Source: Candidatus Gastranaerophilales bacterium
GTDB taxonomy: Bacteria; Cyanobacteriota; Vampirovibrionia; Gastranaerophilales; Gastranaerophilaceae
Reading direction: 5' to 3'
DNA length: 64,000 nt
NCBI GenBank assembly: GCA_944325625.1
Contig: CALVAP010000007.1
Span: 248,001-312,000, forward strand
Shown in pieces: positions 53,370 through 63,043 of the stretch. Numbering within the stretch: the stretch's first letter is position 1; each line of letters opens with the position of its first letter. Made by a program: the position numbers and the translations under genes. Under the pieces are notes generated by a model. That model was not told where the DNA came from. It saw only the letters and a program-made list of their open reading frames with translations, and searched no databases.

Positions 53370-54080
53370 ATGCAACAAAAACATCTATTTAAAAAAAATG
53401 CGTTCACACTTGCGGAAATTTTGATTACACTTGTAATTTTAGGAACACTAATTACATTAACTTCCTCAAGACTTTTAAGACAAACACCGGATATAGATAA
53501 AACAAGGTTTAAAAAAGCTTACGCAGTAACGGAACAAACTGTTCAAAAACTTGTTAACAACGATGTTTTATACCCGGGATACAAAATACTGAAAAATACA
53601 GAGCCTGTGATAACAACAGCAGGTGATCAGTTTGGTACACAGGATGAAAATGCAAAATTTAGAGAGGCTTTCAAATATTATTTGAGTATCGTAAAAGATA
53701 ATCTTGAGTGTGATATTTATCAAAACGGTCACTCTAACAAGTGTTTTATGACGAATGACGGTGTTGTATATGGTATTGCGGATACTGACTTTGAAAATAT
53801 AGGGGTGGTTGAATTTAATCTTCCTTCATCAACTGTAAGCGGGGCATCAACTGGGGCATTACCTGTGCAAAGTAATATAAAAGAAGCTTATACTCCAATA
53901 ACTGTTTATACAAGTTGGCAAAAACAAAAAGATATTTCAAAAGATGCATTTGTGATTGGGGTTCGTTATGATGGCAAAATAAAAATAATGAATAACGAGA
54001 ATTGTGCAAGTCCTAAGGACTTGAGGTGTAAAGCAGAAGAATATCTTGAATCTGAAGACATAAAAGCAAATAGTGATTAA
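53370..54080 (+). CDS. Prepilin-like protein, pilin operon gene 4
   Basis: About 236 residues: MQQKHLFKKNA followed by FTLAEILITLVILGTLITLTSSRLL. The globular part contains ECDIYQNGHSNKCFMTNDGVVYGIADTDF and ends ENCASPKDLRCKAEEYLES. The C-terminal pattern C-x7-9-C-K-A-x-x-Y is shared with the next two genes, so these three form a second paralogous set. The start at 53370 has TAGGA upstream; an ATG at 53355 lies inside the previous gene. Same operon. Confidence 0.85.
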   Translation: MQQKHLFKKNAFTLAEILITLVILGTLITLTSSRLLRQTPDIDKTRFKKAYAVTEQTVQKLVNNDVLYPGYKILKNTEPVITTAGDQFGTQDENAKFREAFKYYLSIVKDNLECDIYQNGHSNKCFMTNDGVVYGIADTDFENIGVVEFNLPSSTVSGASTGALPVQSNIKEAYTPITVYTSWQKQKDISKDAFVIGVRYDGKIKIMNNENCASPKDLRCKAEEYLESEDIKANSD

Positions 54081-54090
54081 GGCAGATAAA

Positions 54091-54807
54091 ATGGGAAAAA
54101 AATTTCAAATAAAAAGCAAAGCATTTACACTGCAGGAGGTTTTACTTTCTATAGTTGTATTTGCTGTTATAGCGACAATAGTAACGCCTGTTGTTAAATC
54201 AATAGGGGTTAATCGGGAAAAACTTGGTATAAAAAAAGCTAACCAAACTTTACATGAAACTGTACAAAATATGCTAAATGATGGGGAGGCTTACTCTGCA
54301 GATAATGATTTTTCGGATACATCATTGGTCGTTTGGTATGATGGAAATGGCAATCCAATAAATGCTGAAGGAATAAACAAATTTTCCTCAGTCTTTTTTA
54401 GTAAATTAAAACTGGCACAATATAGTAGTAAGTATACGCAGGGACTAGATTATGAACCTTGTGAGATGTTATTATCTGACGGTGTGAGTACCAAGGATGG
54501 TAGATGTTATAGAACTGAAGATGATATTGTATGGGGTGTTCCCGCAACAGATTTTAAGAATTATAATGTCGTAAAAATAGATAATAATGGCTATCAGGTA
54601 GCATATGTGCCCATAACGGTATATCCGGTGTTCGATTCGAAAAAGATGGAAGAGGATAAAAATTATTTTGAAGACAAGGCTGTTTTCTTTGCAGTAAAAC
54701 AAGACGGTGATATAAGAGTAATTACTCAAGTAGATTGTGAAGCAGAGAGAAACAAAAAGAAGCTTCAATGTAAGGCCGTAGATTATATAGCGGAAACATC
54801 TATTTAA
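54091..54807 (+). CDS. Prepilin-like protein, pilin operon gene 5
   Basis: About 238 residues: MGKKFQIKSKA followed by FTLQEVLLSIVVFAVIATIVTPVV. Glu5 is present and Gln replaces the usual Ala at position 4. The globular part has CEMLLSDGVSTKDGRCYRTEDDIVWGVPATDF, alike to gene 4, and ends VDCEAERNKKKLQCKAVDYIAE. The ATG at 54091 has AAGG upstream; a GTG at 54073 is less likely. It lies 10 bases after gene 4. Confidence 0.85.
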   Translation: MGKKFQIKSKAFTLQEVLLSIVVFAVIATIVTPVVKSIGVNREKLGIKKANQTLHETVQNMLNDGEAYSADNDFSDTSLVVWYDGNGNPINAEGINKFSSVFFSKLKLAQYSSKYTQGLDYEPCEMLLSDGVSTKDGRCYRTEDDIVWGVPATDFKNYNVVKIDNNGYQVAYVPITVYPVFDSKKMEEDKNYFEDKAVFFAVKQDGDIRVITQVDCEAERNKKKLQCKAVDYIAETSI

Positions 54808-54821
54808 GTGAGGTATCTGAA

Positions 54822-55508
54822 ATGCGAGATAAGAAATCAGGATTTACATTGGCAGAAGTATTCTTGTGTATGGTTGTTCTGATAACAATAACGGCAATGA
54901 TGTTGCCGGTTTTAAAGAAAATTATGCCGGATAGTGATGCCGCTAAATTTAAACAGGCATATTTTGCAACTCTTTCTGTAGTTGATAACATGCTCTCCGA
55001 TAGCGTTTTTTATCCTGATGCAAGAGGTTTTGCTGATACTTCCGTGATAAGGGATAATTTTGGTGTATTGCATGGCGGAGATAGTAAATTTGCAGAAGCG
55101 TTTAAGATGAATCTGAACATTATAAAAGAAGGTATAACGGCAGGTTCAGGTCAATATCCATACGGAATGGATGATGAAGATAAAGTTAAATCCTCAACAA
55201 ACAACGAGTGTGTAAAGGCAAATACAGGTATAATTTATTGTTTGCCTCAAAAAGTAGACACCTTGGATGCGAACAATCCTAGCGGTAATGGAGCTGTATT
55301 TGTAAGATTGTATATTAATGATAAAGACGGTTATGATATAAAACAAGCCTTTTTTGTTGGAATTAAGGCGAATGGTAAAATATTTTTGCCTTTGAATGTT
55401 CCTAATTACTTTGACTGCACAATATCTGAAGATGGAAGACAAAGAGATAGAGATTATAACCAGTGTAAGGCGAATGGTTATCTTTCAAGTGCCGTATTTG
55501 CAAAATAG
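54822..55508 (+). CDS. Prepilin-like protein, pilin operon gene 6
   Basis: The 228-residue protein starts MRDKKSG followed by FTLAEVFLCMVVLITITAMMLPVL, a classical prepilin signal. The globular part has NECVKANTGIIYCLPQKVD and ends FDCTISEDGRQRDRDYNQCKANGYL, sharing the C-terminal C-...-C-K-A pattern with the two preceding genes. GTGAGG lies upstream. It is the last gene of the plus-strand run and is six bases from the converging prepilin at 55514. Confidence 0.86.
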   Translation: MRDKKSGFTLAEVFLCMVVLITITAMMLPVLKKIMPDSDAAKFKQAYFATLSVVDNMLSDSVFYPDARGFADTSVIRDNFGVLHGGDSKFAEAFKMNLNIIKEGITAGSGQYPYGMDDEDKVKSSTNNECVKANTGIIYCLPQKVDTLDANNPSGNGAVFVRLYINDKDGYDIKQAFFVGIKANGKIFLPLNVPNYFDCTISEDGRQRDRDYNQCKANGYLSSAVFAK

Positions 55509-55513
55509 GTCAT

Positions 55514-56863
55514 TTATCTTGGAAGTACTTCTATTCGACAACGAGAGTTCTTGTAAGAGCAACCGTGCTCTTTGTCTGCAATTCCTGATGAGGTTAAAGG
55601 AAGGATAGAAGAGCTACTGCCTTCAGAATCAAAGGTAAACTGTTTTATAAGTCTTGATAAGAATAAATCGGTGTAGTCGCCTGCGCTTGATATTCCGTTT
55701 GGATTAGCCCAAGCACGGTTATATAAAAGAGTTGAATAAGTGAAGGGCTCAGAAACATTAAAAGCTTGGTTATAGGCAAGGGTTGAAATATCTGCACCTT
55801 CTGAATCACTTGGACCCCAGGCATACATTTTAGCTTGGAAGAGAGTTTCAGCTTCTGAGTTGGTTTTTTCATTTTTTTGAAGTCTACCGTTAATATCCGT
55901 AGAATTGAGATATTCTGGGTAGTAAACAACTGCATTAAGATAATTTTTACTAAATTCCGGTCGTCCGAGTGGAACAACAGTTCCGTCAGATTTAATAGCA
56001 AAAAGAACGATATCAGGCAGAACCCCTGTATTAATATTTTTTGTGTTTCCACCGCGTCTTAGCTGGGTGTTCGGGCTATTGTCACCATTTAGGTCAACTG
56101 CTATGAATCTGAACATTTCACGGTCTTTTTGTAAATCAAAAGCTGCAATATTAGCATTTGTACTTAGAATTCTTGAAATATAGAATTTTTGTCCATTTGC
56201 AGTTACAAAAGAAGGTTGAAGTTCTTCTACACATTCACCATTAGTAACGCTATTAGCAGAACCATCTGCATTTTGGGAGTTTATAATTCTTGCAACTTGA
56301 TTATCATAATCATTTTTACTTAACATCGAAGTGTTGCAGAATGCATCAAAAAAGTTTATTCCTTTTGTATAATCAAGATTTTTACCATCTTTTTTTGTAG
56401 CATAAGTATTGATGAATGACTGGCACTCAACATTTTGATTAATCGTGTTAAGTTGAGCGGTTAGCATTTTGCAAAAGTGTTCATCTGTTCTGTATCCGTT
56501 GAATTCTCCATTGGTATAACTTCCCATTAAAAATCCCGGATAATTCCTTGATACGCCATTATGACCTTCCGCTTGTGGTTCAAATTCTTCCCAACAGGAT
56601 TTTGACCAGCAAACGTGTTTTTGTGAATCGATATTTGTGAGCATGGTTGATGTAGAGCAACTACAGTTAGGTTTCCAGTTAAGAAACGAATTTCCTACAG
56701 CTTGAAGCAAAGTGTTATATGCGGTATAATACATTTTTTGATAGTCATTGTTAGCTTTTCTTACAACGTTTATGCTAAGAGTGGAAATTACACCAATAAT
56801 TGCAAGCGCAATAAGCATTTCTAAAATAGTAAACCCGTGTTTTTTAATTTTATTTCGATTCAT
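55514..56863 (-). CDS. Large prepilin-like protein on the opposite strand
   Basis: The 449-residue protein has the textbook prepilin N-terminus MNRNKIKKHG followed by FTILEMLIALAIIGVISTLSI, with Gly before the cleavage site and Glu5. The mature domain is large and cysteine-bearing (NCSCSTSTM, HVCWSKSCWEE, ECQSF, CNTSM, and a late GCSYKNSRCRIEV). Stretches such as RFIAVDLNGDNSPNTQL show a D-x-N-x-D calcium-loop-like pattern. It converges on the six-gene operon and is divergent from the thioredoxin gene, so it has its own promoter. Function within the pilus is unknown. Confidence 0.84.
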   Translation of the reverse strand: MNRNKIKKHGFTILEMLIALAIIGVISTLSINVVRKANNDYQKMYYTAYNTLLQAVGNSFLNWKPNCSCSTSTMLTNIDSQKHVCWSKSCWEEFEPQAEGHNGVSRNYPGFLMGSYTNGEFNGYRTDEHFCKMLTAQLNTINQNVECQSFINTYATKKDGKNLDYTKGINFFDAFCNTSMLSKNDYDNQVARIINSQNADGSANSVTNGECVEELQPSFVTANGQKFYISRILSTNANIAAFDLQKDREMFRFIAVDLNGDNSPNTQLRRGGNTKNINTGVLPDIVLFAIKSDGTVVPLGRPEFSKNYLNAVVYYPEYLNSTDINGRLQKNEKTNSEAETLFQAKMYAWGPSDSEGADISTLAYNQAFNVSEPFTYSTLLYNRAWANPNGISSAGDYTDLFLSRLIKQFTFDSEGSSSSILPLTSSGIADKEHGCSYKNSRCRIEVLPR

Positions 56864-56962
56864 AAAAATCTTTCTACTTTATTTGTATTAAATTATTATA
56901 ACATGTTTTCTTTTTAATACAAAGTAGTGTAAAATGAGTGTGAATTAATAATGGAGGGTAGT

Positions 56963-57526
56963 ATGTCACAAAAAAAGGATGACGCTAAAAAAGGCAAATG
57001 CAAATGTTCTAAAATTAGAGTGTTTAATGGAGTAGTTCTAATAGCGGTGTTAGCGAGTTCAATAACATCGGCATATTATAGCTATAGTGTAAATAAAACA
57101 CTGGATGCTATTATAAAAGGGATACAGCCCTCAGCGGCACAAGCAGCACCTGCTACGGATTCTAACGATTCCATTACCAAAAAGTATGCAAAGAATAGAA
57201 CATTAGAGAAGGCTCAAAAAACCGAAAAGCCAATCATAGCATTTTTCTATGCAGATTGGTGCGGTTATTGTAAAAGATTTGCACCAACGTTTGATAAGAT
57301 TACCAAAAATGGTGATATTAAGTCTAATTTAGCTGTTGCATATATCAATTGTGAAGCTCCTGAAAATGCACACCTTATCAGCGAATACCAGATTCAAGGC
57401 TTTCCCACGGTATATTTGATTAATCCAAAGACAGGAACAAAAGAACAAGTTAATAATAGTGAACTTTTTACTGCCACAGCAGAAAGAGATCTTACACAAA
57501 AGTTTGTAAGTTTTGCAAAAAAATAA
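56963..57526 (+). CDS. Membrane-anchored thioredoxin-like protein
   Basis: The 187-residue protein has a cytoplasmic tail with CKCSK, one membrane helix (about 19-40), an Ala/Pro linker, and an extracytoplasmic thioredoxin domain. The active site is FYADWCGYCKRF (Cys100 and Cys103), and the cis-Pro loop is QGFPTVYLI. It would act on disulfides outside the membrane. It lies 120 bases upstream of the cysteine-rich 897-residue prepilin, which makes a role in folding that protein and other cysteine-bearing pilins plausible. The start at 56963 has GGAGG just upstream. Confidence 0.88.
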   Translation: MSQKKDDAKKGKCKCSKIRVFNGVVLIAVLASSITSAYYSYSVNKTLDAIIKGIQPSAAQAAPATDSNDSITKKYAKNRTLEKAQKTEKPIIAFFYADWCGYCKRFAPTFDKITKNGDIKSNLAVAYINCEAPENAHLISEYQIQGFPTVYLINPKTGTKEQVNNSELFTATAERDLTQKFVSFAKK

Positions 57527-57646
57527 AAAATTTTTAAAAAAGGTAACAATTACAGCAAACTCGGCTTTAAAAATATATATTGTATGATATACTATTATAT
57601 ATAAGTGTGTTATAGTGGTGTAAATATTTAATAAGGAAACTATGAA

Positions 57647-60340
57647 ATGAAGAAAAAACTATGTTCTTGGAAATCGGCGGCTCCTAGTTTTTTTAACGCT
57701 ACAAAAAAAGCGGTAACTTTATCAGAGGTATTGCTTACAGTAGCGATTATTGGTGTAGTTGCAGCAGTAACAATAGGTGTTTTAAGAATTAACGCCTCAA
57801 CACTGGAAAACAAGGTGGGTCGTGCAAAATTTATGAATGACCTTTCGATTGCATTGGCAAACATGCAATTGGAGGGTAAGCTTGCTGGATATTCAAATAC
57901 TCAGGAGTTTGTAAAAGAATTTAAGAAGTATTATGATGTAGAAACAGAATGTTCCGGCGGCGCAAATTGTCTTGCGGACGTATATAAGGACCCAAATGGT
58001 GAGGATATTTCTAATCCGTCTGATTCTTATGATTATGTGTTCAAGGATAAAAGCGGAGCAACTGTTGGATTGTCATATAATCCGTCGTGTTCTGCATCTA
58101 CCCCGTTTGCAAAAGATTCTTCTACTGCAAACAGAGCGGAGCATGATATAACAATGCGTAATTCTGCGCTAAAATGCGTTGATGGGGTGTATGATATCAA
58201 TGGTGGAGACAAGGGTCCGAATAAAATAGGTGATGATGCAGGACTTATTAATCCTTATCCTGCAAATACGCCAAATTGTACCGGTAATTTTATTCCGGAT
58301 GATGAAGGTAATTGTATCTCTCCGGTGACGAAGAGTGAATGTGCTAGTATGGGCAGAACATTGGATGAGAAGCTTGGTGCTTGTGTTTGTAATGTCAAAT
58401 GCCCAATAGGTCAAAAAATAAATCAAGATACATGTAAATGTGAATGTACGTTGAATGCGAATAGTTGTGATTCTACATATTCAACGTTTGACCCGGATAC
58501 TTGTACTTGTAAGACAACGTTGAATATACCGATTCAGTGTGCCGCAAATGGAGGTACTTGGAATGCAGAAAAAGGAACTTGTGAATGTATTCCTGAAGGT
58601 GCAGAAGGCTCTTGTTCGGTAAGATACAACGGATATGCATCTGCAGACAAAAAAGATTTTTGTAAGTGCAAATGTAATTCTACAAGTGCTATTAGCGCTC
58701 AGATTGCAATAAACGGAAAAAATGTTTCAGGGGCAACAAAGTATACAAAACCAAGTAATGACTTGAGTAATGGCTGTTATATATGTGAATCTTCTGATTC
58801 AACAGCATTTACGATAGAAAATAACAAAGATAAGGGTATATGTTCACCGAAAAGCAACATAGATCCTGCATCTTGTCCGAATGACGGTACATTCTTTGTA
58901 TGGCAGGATTATAATCCGAATAATGAGAATGATAGTTTCTATTGTAAATGTGTATTAAAACAGGAGTATTGCACAGGTAAATTTGAAGCTGCATATGCTC
59001 AACAAATTGGTGGAAAGCCGAAGGATAATACTTGTAAAGGCGCAAATTCCAGCACATATCACTACAGCTGTGCGGCCTATGAAAAAGGAAAAAGTTGGAG
59101 AACTTGCAATGGTTGCTTCTATGCGGTTGATCATCCCGAAAAACTTGCAATAAACGGTACTCTGAAAACAACTGCAAATGATACGGGGGTCAAAGGGCAA
59201 AATTCGAATGCCAATACTTGCTATTGCAAACCATCAGGCGGGCAACTTCCTAGCAATACCAAGCCGACAATATACTTCCATGGTAATCCATTTTTATTGG
59301 CGATAGCATTTACATTTGATACAAAAGATGTAAATAATATTCCTGGTGCATATTACGGATCTGGAAATAAGGTAAACGTCAAAAATGCGCTTATACAGGA
59401 AAGCACTCGTTCTTGGTATGATCCAATTATTTTAAATGTTTCATCTTCAAATGGTTTAGAAGAACCTAAGACAACCGCAGATATTGCTACAAAATTCAAA
59501 GGTCAAATCGAAAATGGTGTAGCCAAAGAGATAGTTACTGCTTGGCTTGCACCACAAAGTACACCTGCTTTTTATTTCCTTGTTAATGACAGAAATAAAA
59601 ACGGAGTAGTAGATGATATTACAGAACTATATAGTGAGCAAGGTGGTGAAGTGACAGGGCTGCACCAACTTGAAAGAGAATTTAAGGGTTCTGTTACTAA
59701 CAATGCAGTAATCTCATACAACGATTTTAGAACTTCAGGTCTAAAATTGTGGGCAGATATGAATGCAGATGCCAAAGTAAATGGAACAGAAAAACTAAAA
59801 GACTTATTAAAGTTATATGCGGCATCTAAACAAGTTGTAGTTTCGCCTGCAGTATATGATGGAGATGGTAACATGGTAAGTCCAGAAGTTACGAAGGATG
59901 AGCTCTACTTTACTAAGCTTGGCGGTTTAGGTGTATCCGCAATACATACAAAATATGTAGCAAAAGCTGTGGATGAAACCGGTTCTCCGATGAGAACAGA
60001 TACGGCGGTAATTGCTATCCAAGGTCGATTTAAAAAACTTGTACCAGTAAGTAGTATAGATGAAAACAACTATAGGGTGGAAATTGTGCCAAAGCAATCT
60101 GGTTTAAATCCCGAAGTTAAATACGTTGACACTAAAACTGGTCAAGAAGTTACAGTGGTAACCTATATGAATGATTTAAATTGGACAGATAAGTACTACT
60201 TAGGTCAAGCGGCTGACGCATCTAAAGAGCTAAATGGAGCAAAAGCCTTCCTAAAAGTAATAAATCCAAATGGAAGCGTAAGCTACTATGTCGAAGAAGT
60301 AAGAGGATTAACTGACGTAATATTTGACTTTAGTCCTTAG
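57647..60340 (+). CDS. Giant cysteine-rich prepilin-like protein
   Basis: The 897-residue protein has a 24-residue basic leader (MKKKLCSWKSAAPSFFNATKKA), then VTLSEVLLTVAIIGVVAAVTIGVL with Glu5, a prepilin signal. After about 190 residues comes a cysteine-rich zone (about 205-530) of EGF-like spacing, for example CVCNVKCPIGQ, CKCECTLNANSC, CTCKTTL and GTCECIPEG. The C-terminal third has calcium-loop-like segments (DRNKNGVVDDITELY and DMNADAKVNGTEKL) and beta-type sequence to the end. It may be a pilus-tip adhesin. AAGGAAAC lies upstream of the ATG. A terminator follows directly. Confidence 0.83.
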   Translation: MKKKLCSWKSAAPSFFNATKKAVTLSEVLLTVAIIGVVAAVTIGVLRINASTLENKVGRAKFMNDLSIALANMQLEGKLAGYSNTQEFVKEFKKYYDVETECSGGANCLADVYKDPNGEDISNPSDSYDYVFKDKSGATVGLSYNPSCSASTPFAKDSSTANRAEHDITMRNSALKCVDGVYDINGGDKGPNKIGDDAGLINPYPANTPNCTGNFIPDDEGNCISPVTKSECASMGRTLDEKLGACVCNVKCPIGQKINQDTCKCECTLNANSCDSTYSTFDPDTCTCKTTLNIPIQCAANGGTWNAEKGTCECIPEGAEGSCSVRYNGYASADKKDFCKCKCNSTSAISAQIAINGKNVSGATKYTKPSNDLSNGCYICESSDSTAFTIENNKDKGICSPKSNIDPASCPNDGTFFVWQDYNPNNENDSFYCKCVLKQEYCTGKFEAAYAQQIGGKPKDNTCKGANSSTYHYSCAAYEKGKSWRTCNGCFYAVDHPEKLAINGTLKTTANDTGVKGQNSNANTCYCKPSGGQLPSNTKPTIYFHGNPFLLAIAFTFDTKDVNNIPGAYYGSGNKVNVKNALIQESTRSWYDPIILNVSSSNGLEEPKTTADIATKFKGQIENGVAKEIVTAWLAPQSTPAFYFLVNDRNKNGVVDDITELYSEQGGEVTGLHQLEREFKGSVTNNAVISYNDFRTSGLKLWADMNADAKVNGTEKLKDLLKLYAASKQVVVSPAVYDGDGNMVSPEVTKDELYFTKLGGLGVSAIHTKYVAKAVDETGSPMRTDTAVIAIQGRFKKLVPVSSIDENNYRVEIVPKQSGLNPEVKYVDTKTGQEVTVVTYMNDLNWTDKYYLGQAADASKELNGAKAFLKVINPNGSVSYYVEEVRGLTDVIFDFSP

Positions 60341-60363
60341 TTGTATCTTATATCCTATCACAT

Positions 60364-60398
60364 AAAATACCGTTCTTTGGATAAAGAACGGTATTTTT
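60364..60398 (+). terminator. Rho-independent terminator after the giant prepilin
   Basis: AAAATACCGTTCTTT pairs with AAAGAACGGTATTTT around a 5-base loop and the 3' arm ends in a T-run. It marks the right border of the pilin island. Confidence 0.93.
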
Positions 60399-60469
60399 AT
60401 GCTTAAAAAACTTTATTATAAATTAATCTTATAGTACAATAGAAATTGTACTGAAAAAAGGGAACATTT

Positions 60470-61780
60470 ATGACAGAAAATCGCATATATTTTGTAGATG
60501 TAACAAACAGAGATGGAGTACAGACATCAAGGTTGGGTCTAGCAAAACTGCAAAAGACCATAATTAATCTTATGTTGGATGATTTAGGTGTAACGCAATC
60601 TGAGTTTGGGTTTCCGACAACGAAGCACGAAATAAATTATCTTAACGCGAATTTGGAGCTTGTTGATAGGGGAGTAATTAGCAGAACAAAGCTTTCCGGT
60701 TGGATGAGAGGGATAGCCGGCGATGTTGTTACATCTTTCCAGAGTGTACCGAGGTTGCAGTATGTTAATCTTTCGGTTTCTACCTCTGATCAAATGATTC
60801 AGGGTAAATACGGAGGAAAGAAAACAAAGAAAGATATTATACAACTTACTAACGATGCGGTTGAAGTAGCCTCTACTTACGGTGCGCAGGTTATTGGTGT
60901 AAATGCGGAAGATGCTTCCAGAACGGATCTTGATTATTTGATAGAGTTTGCTAATGAGGCAAAATCTCATGGAGCAAAACGTTTCAGATACTGTGATACT
61001 TTGGGTTATGATGATCCTCAGACTGCGTATCAGCGGATTTTGAGAATAGCTAAAGAAACCAAGATGGATATTGAACTTCATTTTCACAATGATTTAGGTA
61101 TGGCGGTAGGCAATTCTGTATTGGGTGCAAAAGCAGCTATTGATGCGGGTGTTAATGCATATATTAACACGGCAATAAATGGCATGGGTGAACGTGCGGG
61201 AAATGCTGATTTGATTTCTTGTTTGCTGGCGATTCTTAAGTCAAGCGGGTTTAGTGGAAAGTATCAAGTAGATCCGCAAATTGACCTTTCAAAGTCATGG
61301 AAGCTTGCAAAATATACCGCATATGCATTTAATTTACCAATACCGATTAATCAGCCGGCTGTTGGAAGTAACGCTTTTGCACATGAGTCAGGTATTCATG
61401 CTGATGGTGCCTTAAAAGACAGAAGAAATTATGAGTTATATGATTTTGAGGAACTTGGTAGAGGTGAGCCTGAAATTGTTGAAACAGGGCGTATGATTAC
61501 TACTGGTGAATACGGTGGTATTAAAGGGTTTAGAGATGTTTATGAGAAAATGGAACTTGAATTTAAGGATGAAGATGAGGCAAGAAACATTCTTGAACTT
61601 GCAAGATATGCCAACGTTCACACTCAAAAACCACTTACTCAAAGCGAGTTAAAATTTATATATTATTATCCGGATATAGCAGCCAAGATAATGACTGTTA
61701 CGCCATACTATATTCCGACAGGTGCATTAAAACATCGTGTTGATAATAGTGAAGCGACAATGCCTCATGTAATAGTTTAA
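60470..61780 (+). CDS. Citrate (Re)-synthase / homocitrate synthase-family enzyme
   Basis: The 436-residue protein belongs to the DRE-TIM acyltransferase family of isopropylmalate, homocitrate and Re-citrate synthases. Metal and substrate sites are FVDVTNRDGVQTSR, ELHFHNDLGMAVGN and NTAINGMGERAGNADL, with a late HESGIHADG. It lacks the C-terminal leucine-regulatory domain of LeuA. The N-terminal DVTNRDGVQT, then QSEFGFPTTKHE, is as I recall from Re-citrate synthases. The downstream genes are aconitase-like and a true isocitrate dehydrogenase, so citrate formation from acetyl-CoA and oxaloacetate is favoured over leucine synthesis. AAGGGA lies before the ATG. Confidence 0.82.
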   Translation: MTENRIYFVDVTNRDGVQTSRLGLAKLQKTIINLMLDDLGVTQSEFGFPTTKHEINYLNANLELVDRGVISRTKLSGWMRGIAGDVVTSFQSVPRLQYVNLSVSTSDQMIQGKYGGKKTKKDIIQLTNDAVEVASTYGAQVIGVNAEDASRTDLDYLIEFANEAKSHGAKRFRYCDTLGYDDPQTAYQRILRIAKETKMDIELHFHNDLGMAVGNSVLGAKAAIDAGVNAYINTAINGMGERAGNADLISCLLAILKSSGFSGKYQVDPQIDLSKSWKLAKYTAYAFNLPIPINQPAVGSNAFAHESGIHADGALKDRRNYELYDFEELGRGEPEIVETGRMITTGEYGGIKGFRDVYEKMELEFKDEDEARNILELARYANVHTQKPLTQSELKFIYYYPDIAAKIMTVTPYYIPTGALKHRVDNSEATMPHVIV

Positions 61781-61789
61781 GGAGAGAAT

Positions 61790-63043
61790 ATGGGACAAAC
61801 AATAGCAGAAAAAATAATCTCCGCACACGCAGGGCGTGATGTAAAGGCAGGAGAATTGGTTATAGCTAAGGTTGATGTAGCAGCGGTACAAGATGGTACT
61901 GGACCTTTAACAGTGCAGGAATTTAAAAAACTTGGCAAGGATAAACTGGCAAATCCCGAAAGGACAATACTTTTTATTGATCATGCGGCTCCAAGCCCGA
62001 GAAAAGAGCTTTCTAATTCGCATATGGTTTTAAGAGAGTTCTCAAAAGATTATGGTGCGGTTCTATCAGACGTAGGTGAAGGAGTTTGTCATCAAAGGTT
62101 GATAGAGACTCATGTAAATCCTGGAGAAATTCTTGTCGGAGCAGATTCTCATACCTGTACGTCAGGTGCTTTGGGTGCGTTTGCTACAGGCATGGGCTCA
62201 ACTGATATAGCTGTTGCAATGGCGTTGGGCAAAACTTGGTTGAAGGTCCCTTCTACTTTCAAGGTTGAAGTTGAAGGTGAATTCCAAAAAGGTGTATGTG
62301 CCAAGGATTTGATTTTGCATCTTATAGGAACTATTGGGGCGGATGGTGCAACTTATCGTGCACTTGAGTTTTCGGGTTCGACAATTGAAAAAATGTCTAT
62401 GGCGGATAGATTTACTATTGCAAATATGGCTGTTGAAGCCGGTGCAAAGGCAGGGTTGTTTGTTACAGATGATAAAACTAAGGCTTATTTGAGAGAGAGA
62501 GGTCGCGAAGATAAATTTGTAAAAATTCAACCCGATGAAGATGCTCAATACGAAAGAGTTATAAAAATTAATGCCTCAGAGCTGAAACCGACCGTCTCAT
62601 GTCCTCATACAGTTGATAATACAAAAACGGTAGATGAACTTAAGGATGTTAAAGTTAATCAGGTATTTATCGGAACTTGCACCAATGGAAGGATAGAAGA
62701 TTTAAGAGTTGCAGCAGAAATTCTTAAGGGTCGCCAAGTAAATAAGGATACAAGATTACTAATTTCACCTGCATCGAGAGATGTATTTTCAATGGCATTA
62801 GATGAAGGTTTGATTAAAATATTTGTGGATGCAAAAGCGGCAATTGTGACGTCTGGATGCGGACCTTGTGTTGGAGTTCATGGTGGTATTTTGGGTGACG
62901 GTGAAGTTTGTCTTGCTACTCAAAATAGAAATTTCCAAGGCAGAATGGGTAATACAAAAGGTTTTATTTATCTCTCATCACCGGCAGTTGCGGCATACAG
63001 CGCAGTGAAGGGATATATTGCAGACCCTAGGGAGGTTTTATAA
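61790..63043 (+). CDS. Aconitase/isopropylmalate isomerase family, large subunit
   Basis: The 417-residue protein is the iron-sulfur subunit of a two-part hydro-lyase. Cluster cysteines are in FIGTCTNGRIEDL and TSGCGPCVGVHGG; substrate-site marks are GADSHTCTSGALGAFATGMGSTD and SPASRDV. This short, two-subunit form (homoaconitase/LeuC type) can act as isopropylmalate isomerase, homoaconitase or aconitase; context here favours citrate to isocitrate. The gene starts nine bases after the synthase with GGAGAG upstream and overlaps the small subunit by one base. Confidence 0.88.
   Translation: MGQTIAEKIISAHAGRDVKAGELVIAKVDVAAVQDGTGPLTVQEFKKLGKDKLANPERTILFIDHAAPSPRKELSNSHMVLREFSKDYGAVLSDVGEGVCHQRLIETHVNPGEILVGADSHTCTSGALGAFATGMGSTDIAVAMALGKTWLKVPSTFKVEVEGEFQKGVCAKDLILHLIGTIGADGATYRALEFSGSTIEKMSMADRFTIANMAVEAGAKAGLFVTDDKTKAYLRERGREDKFVKIQPDEDAQYERVIKINASELKPTVSCPHTVDNTKTVDELKDVKVNQVFIGTCTNGRIEDLRVAAEILKGRQVNKDTRLLISPASRDVFSMALDEGLIKIFVDAKAAIVTSGCGPCVGVHGGILGDGEVCLATQNRNFQGRMGNTKGFIYLSSPAVAAYSAVKGYIADPREVL

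Noticed and set aside
60584-61087. 167-codon frame opposite the citrate-synthase-like gene
   Set aside because: Antisense to conserved motifs of a confident gene, with no start signal.
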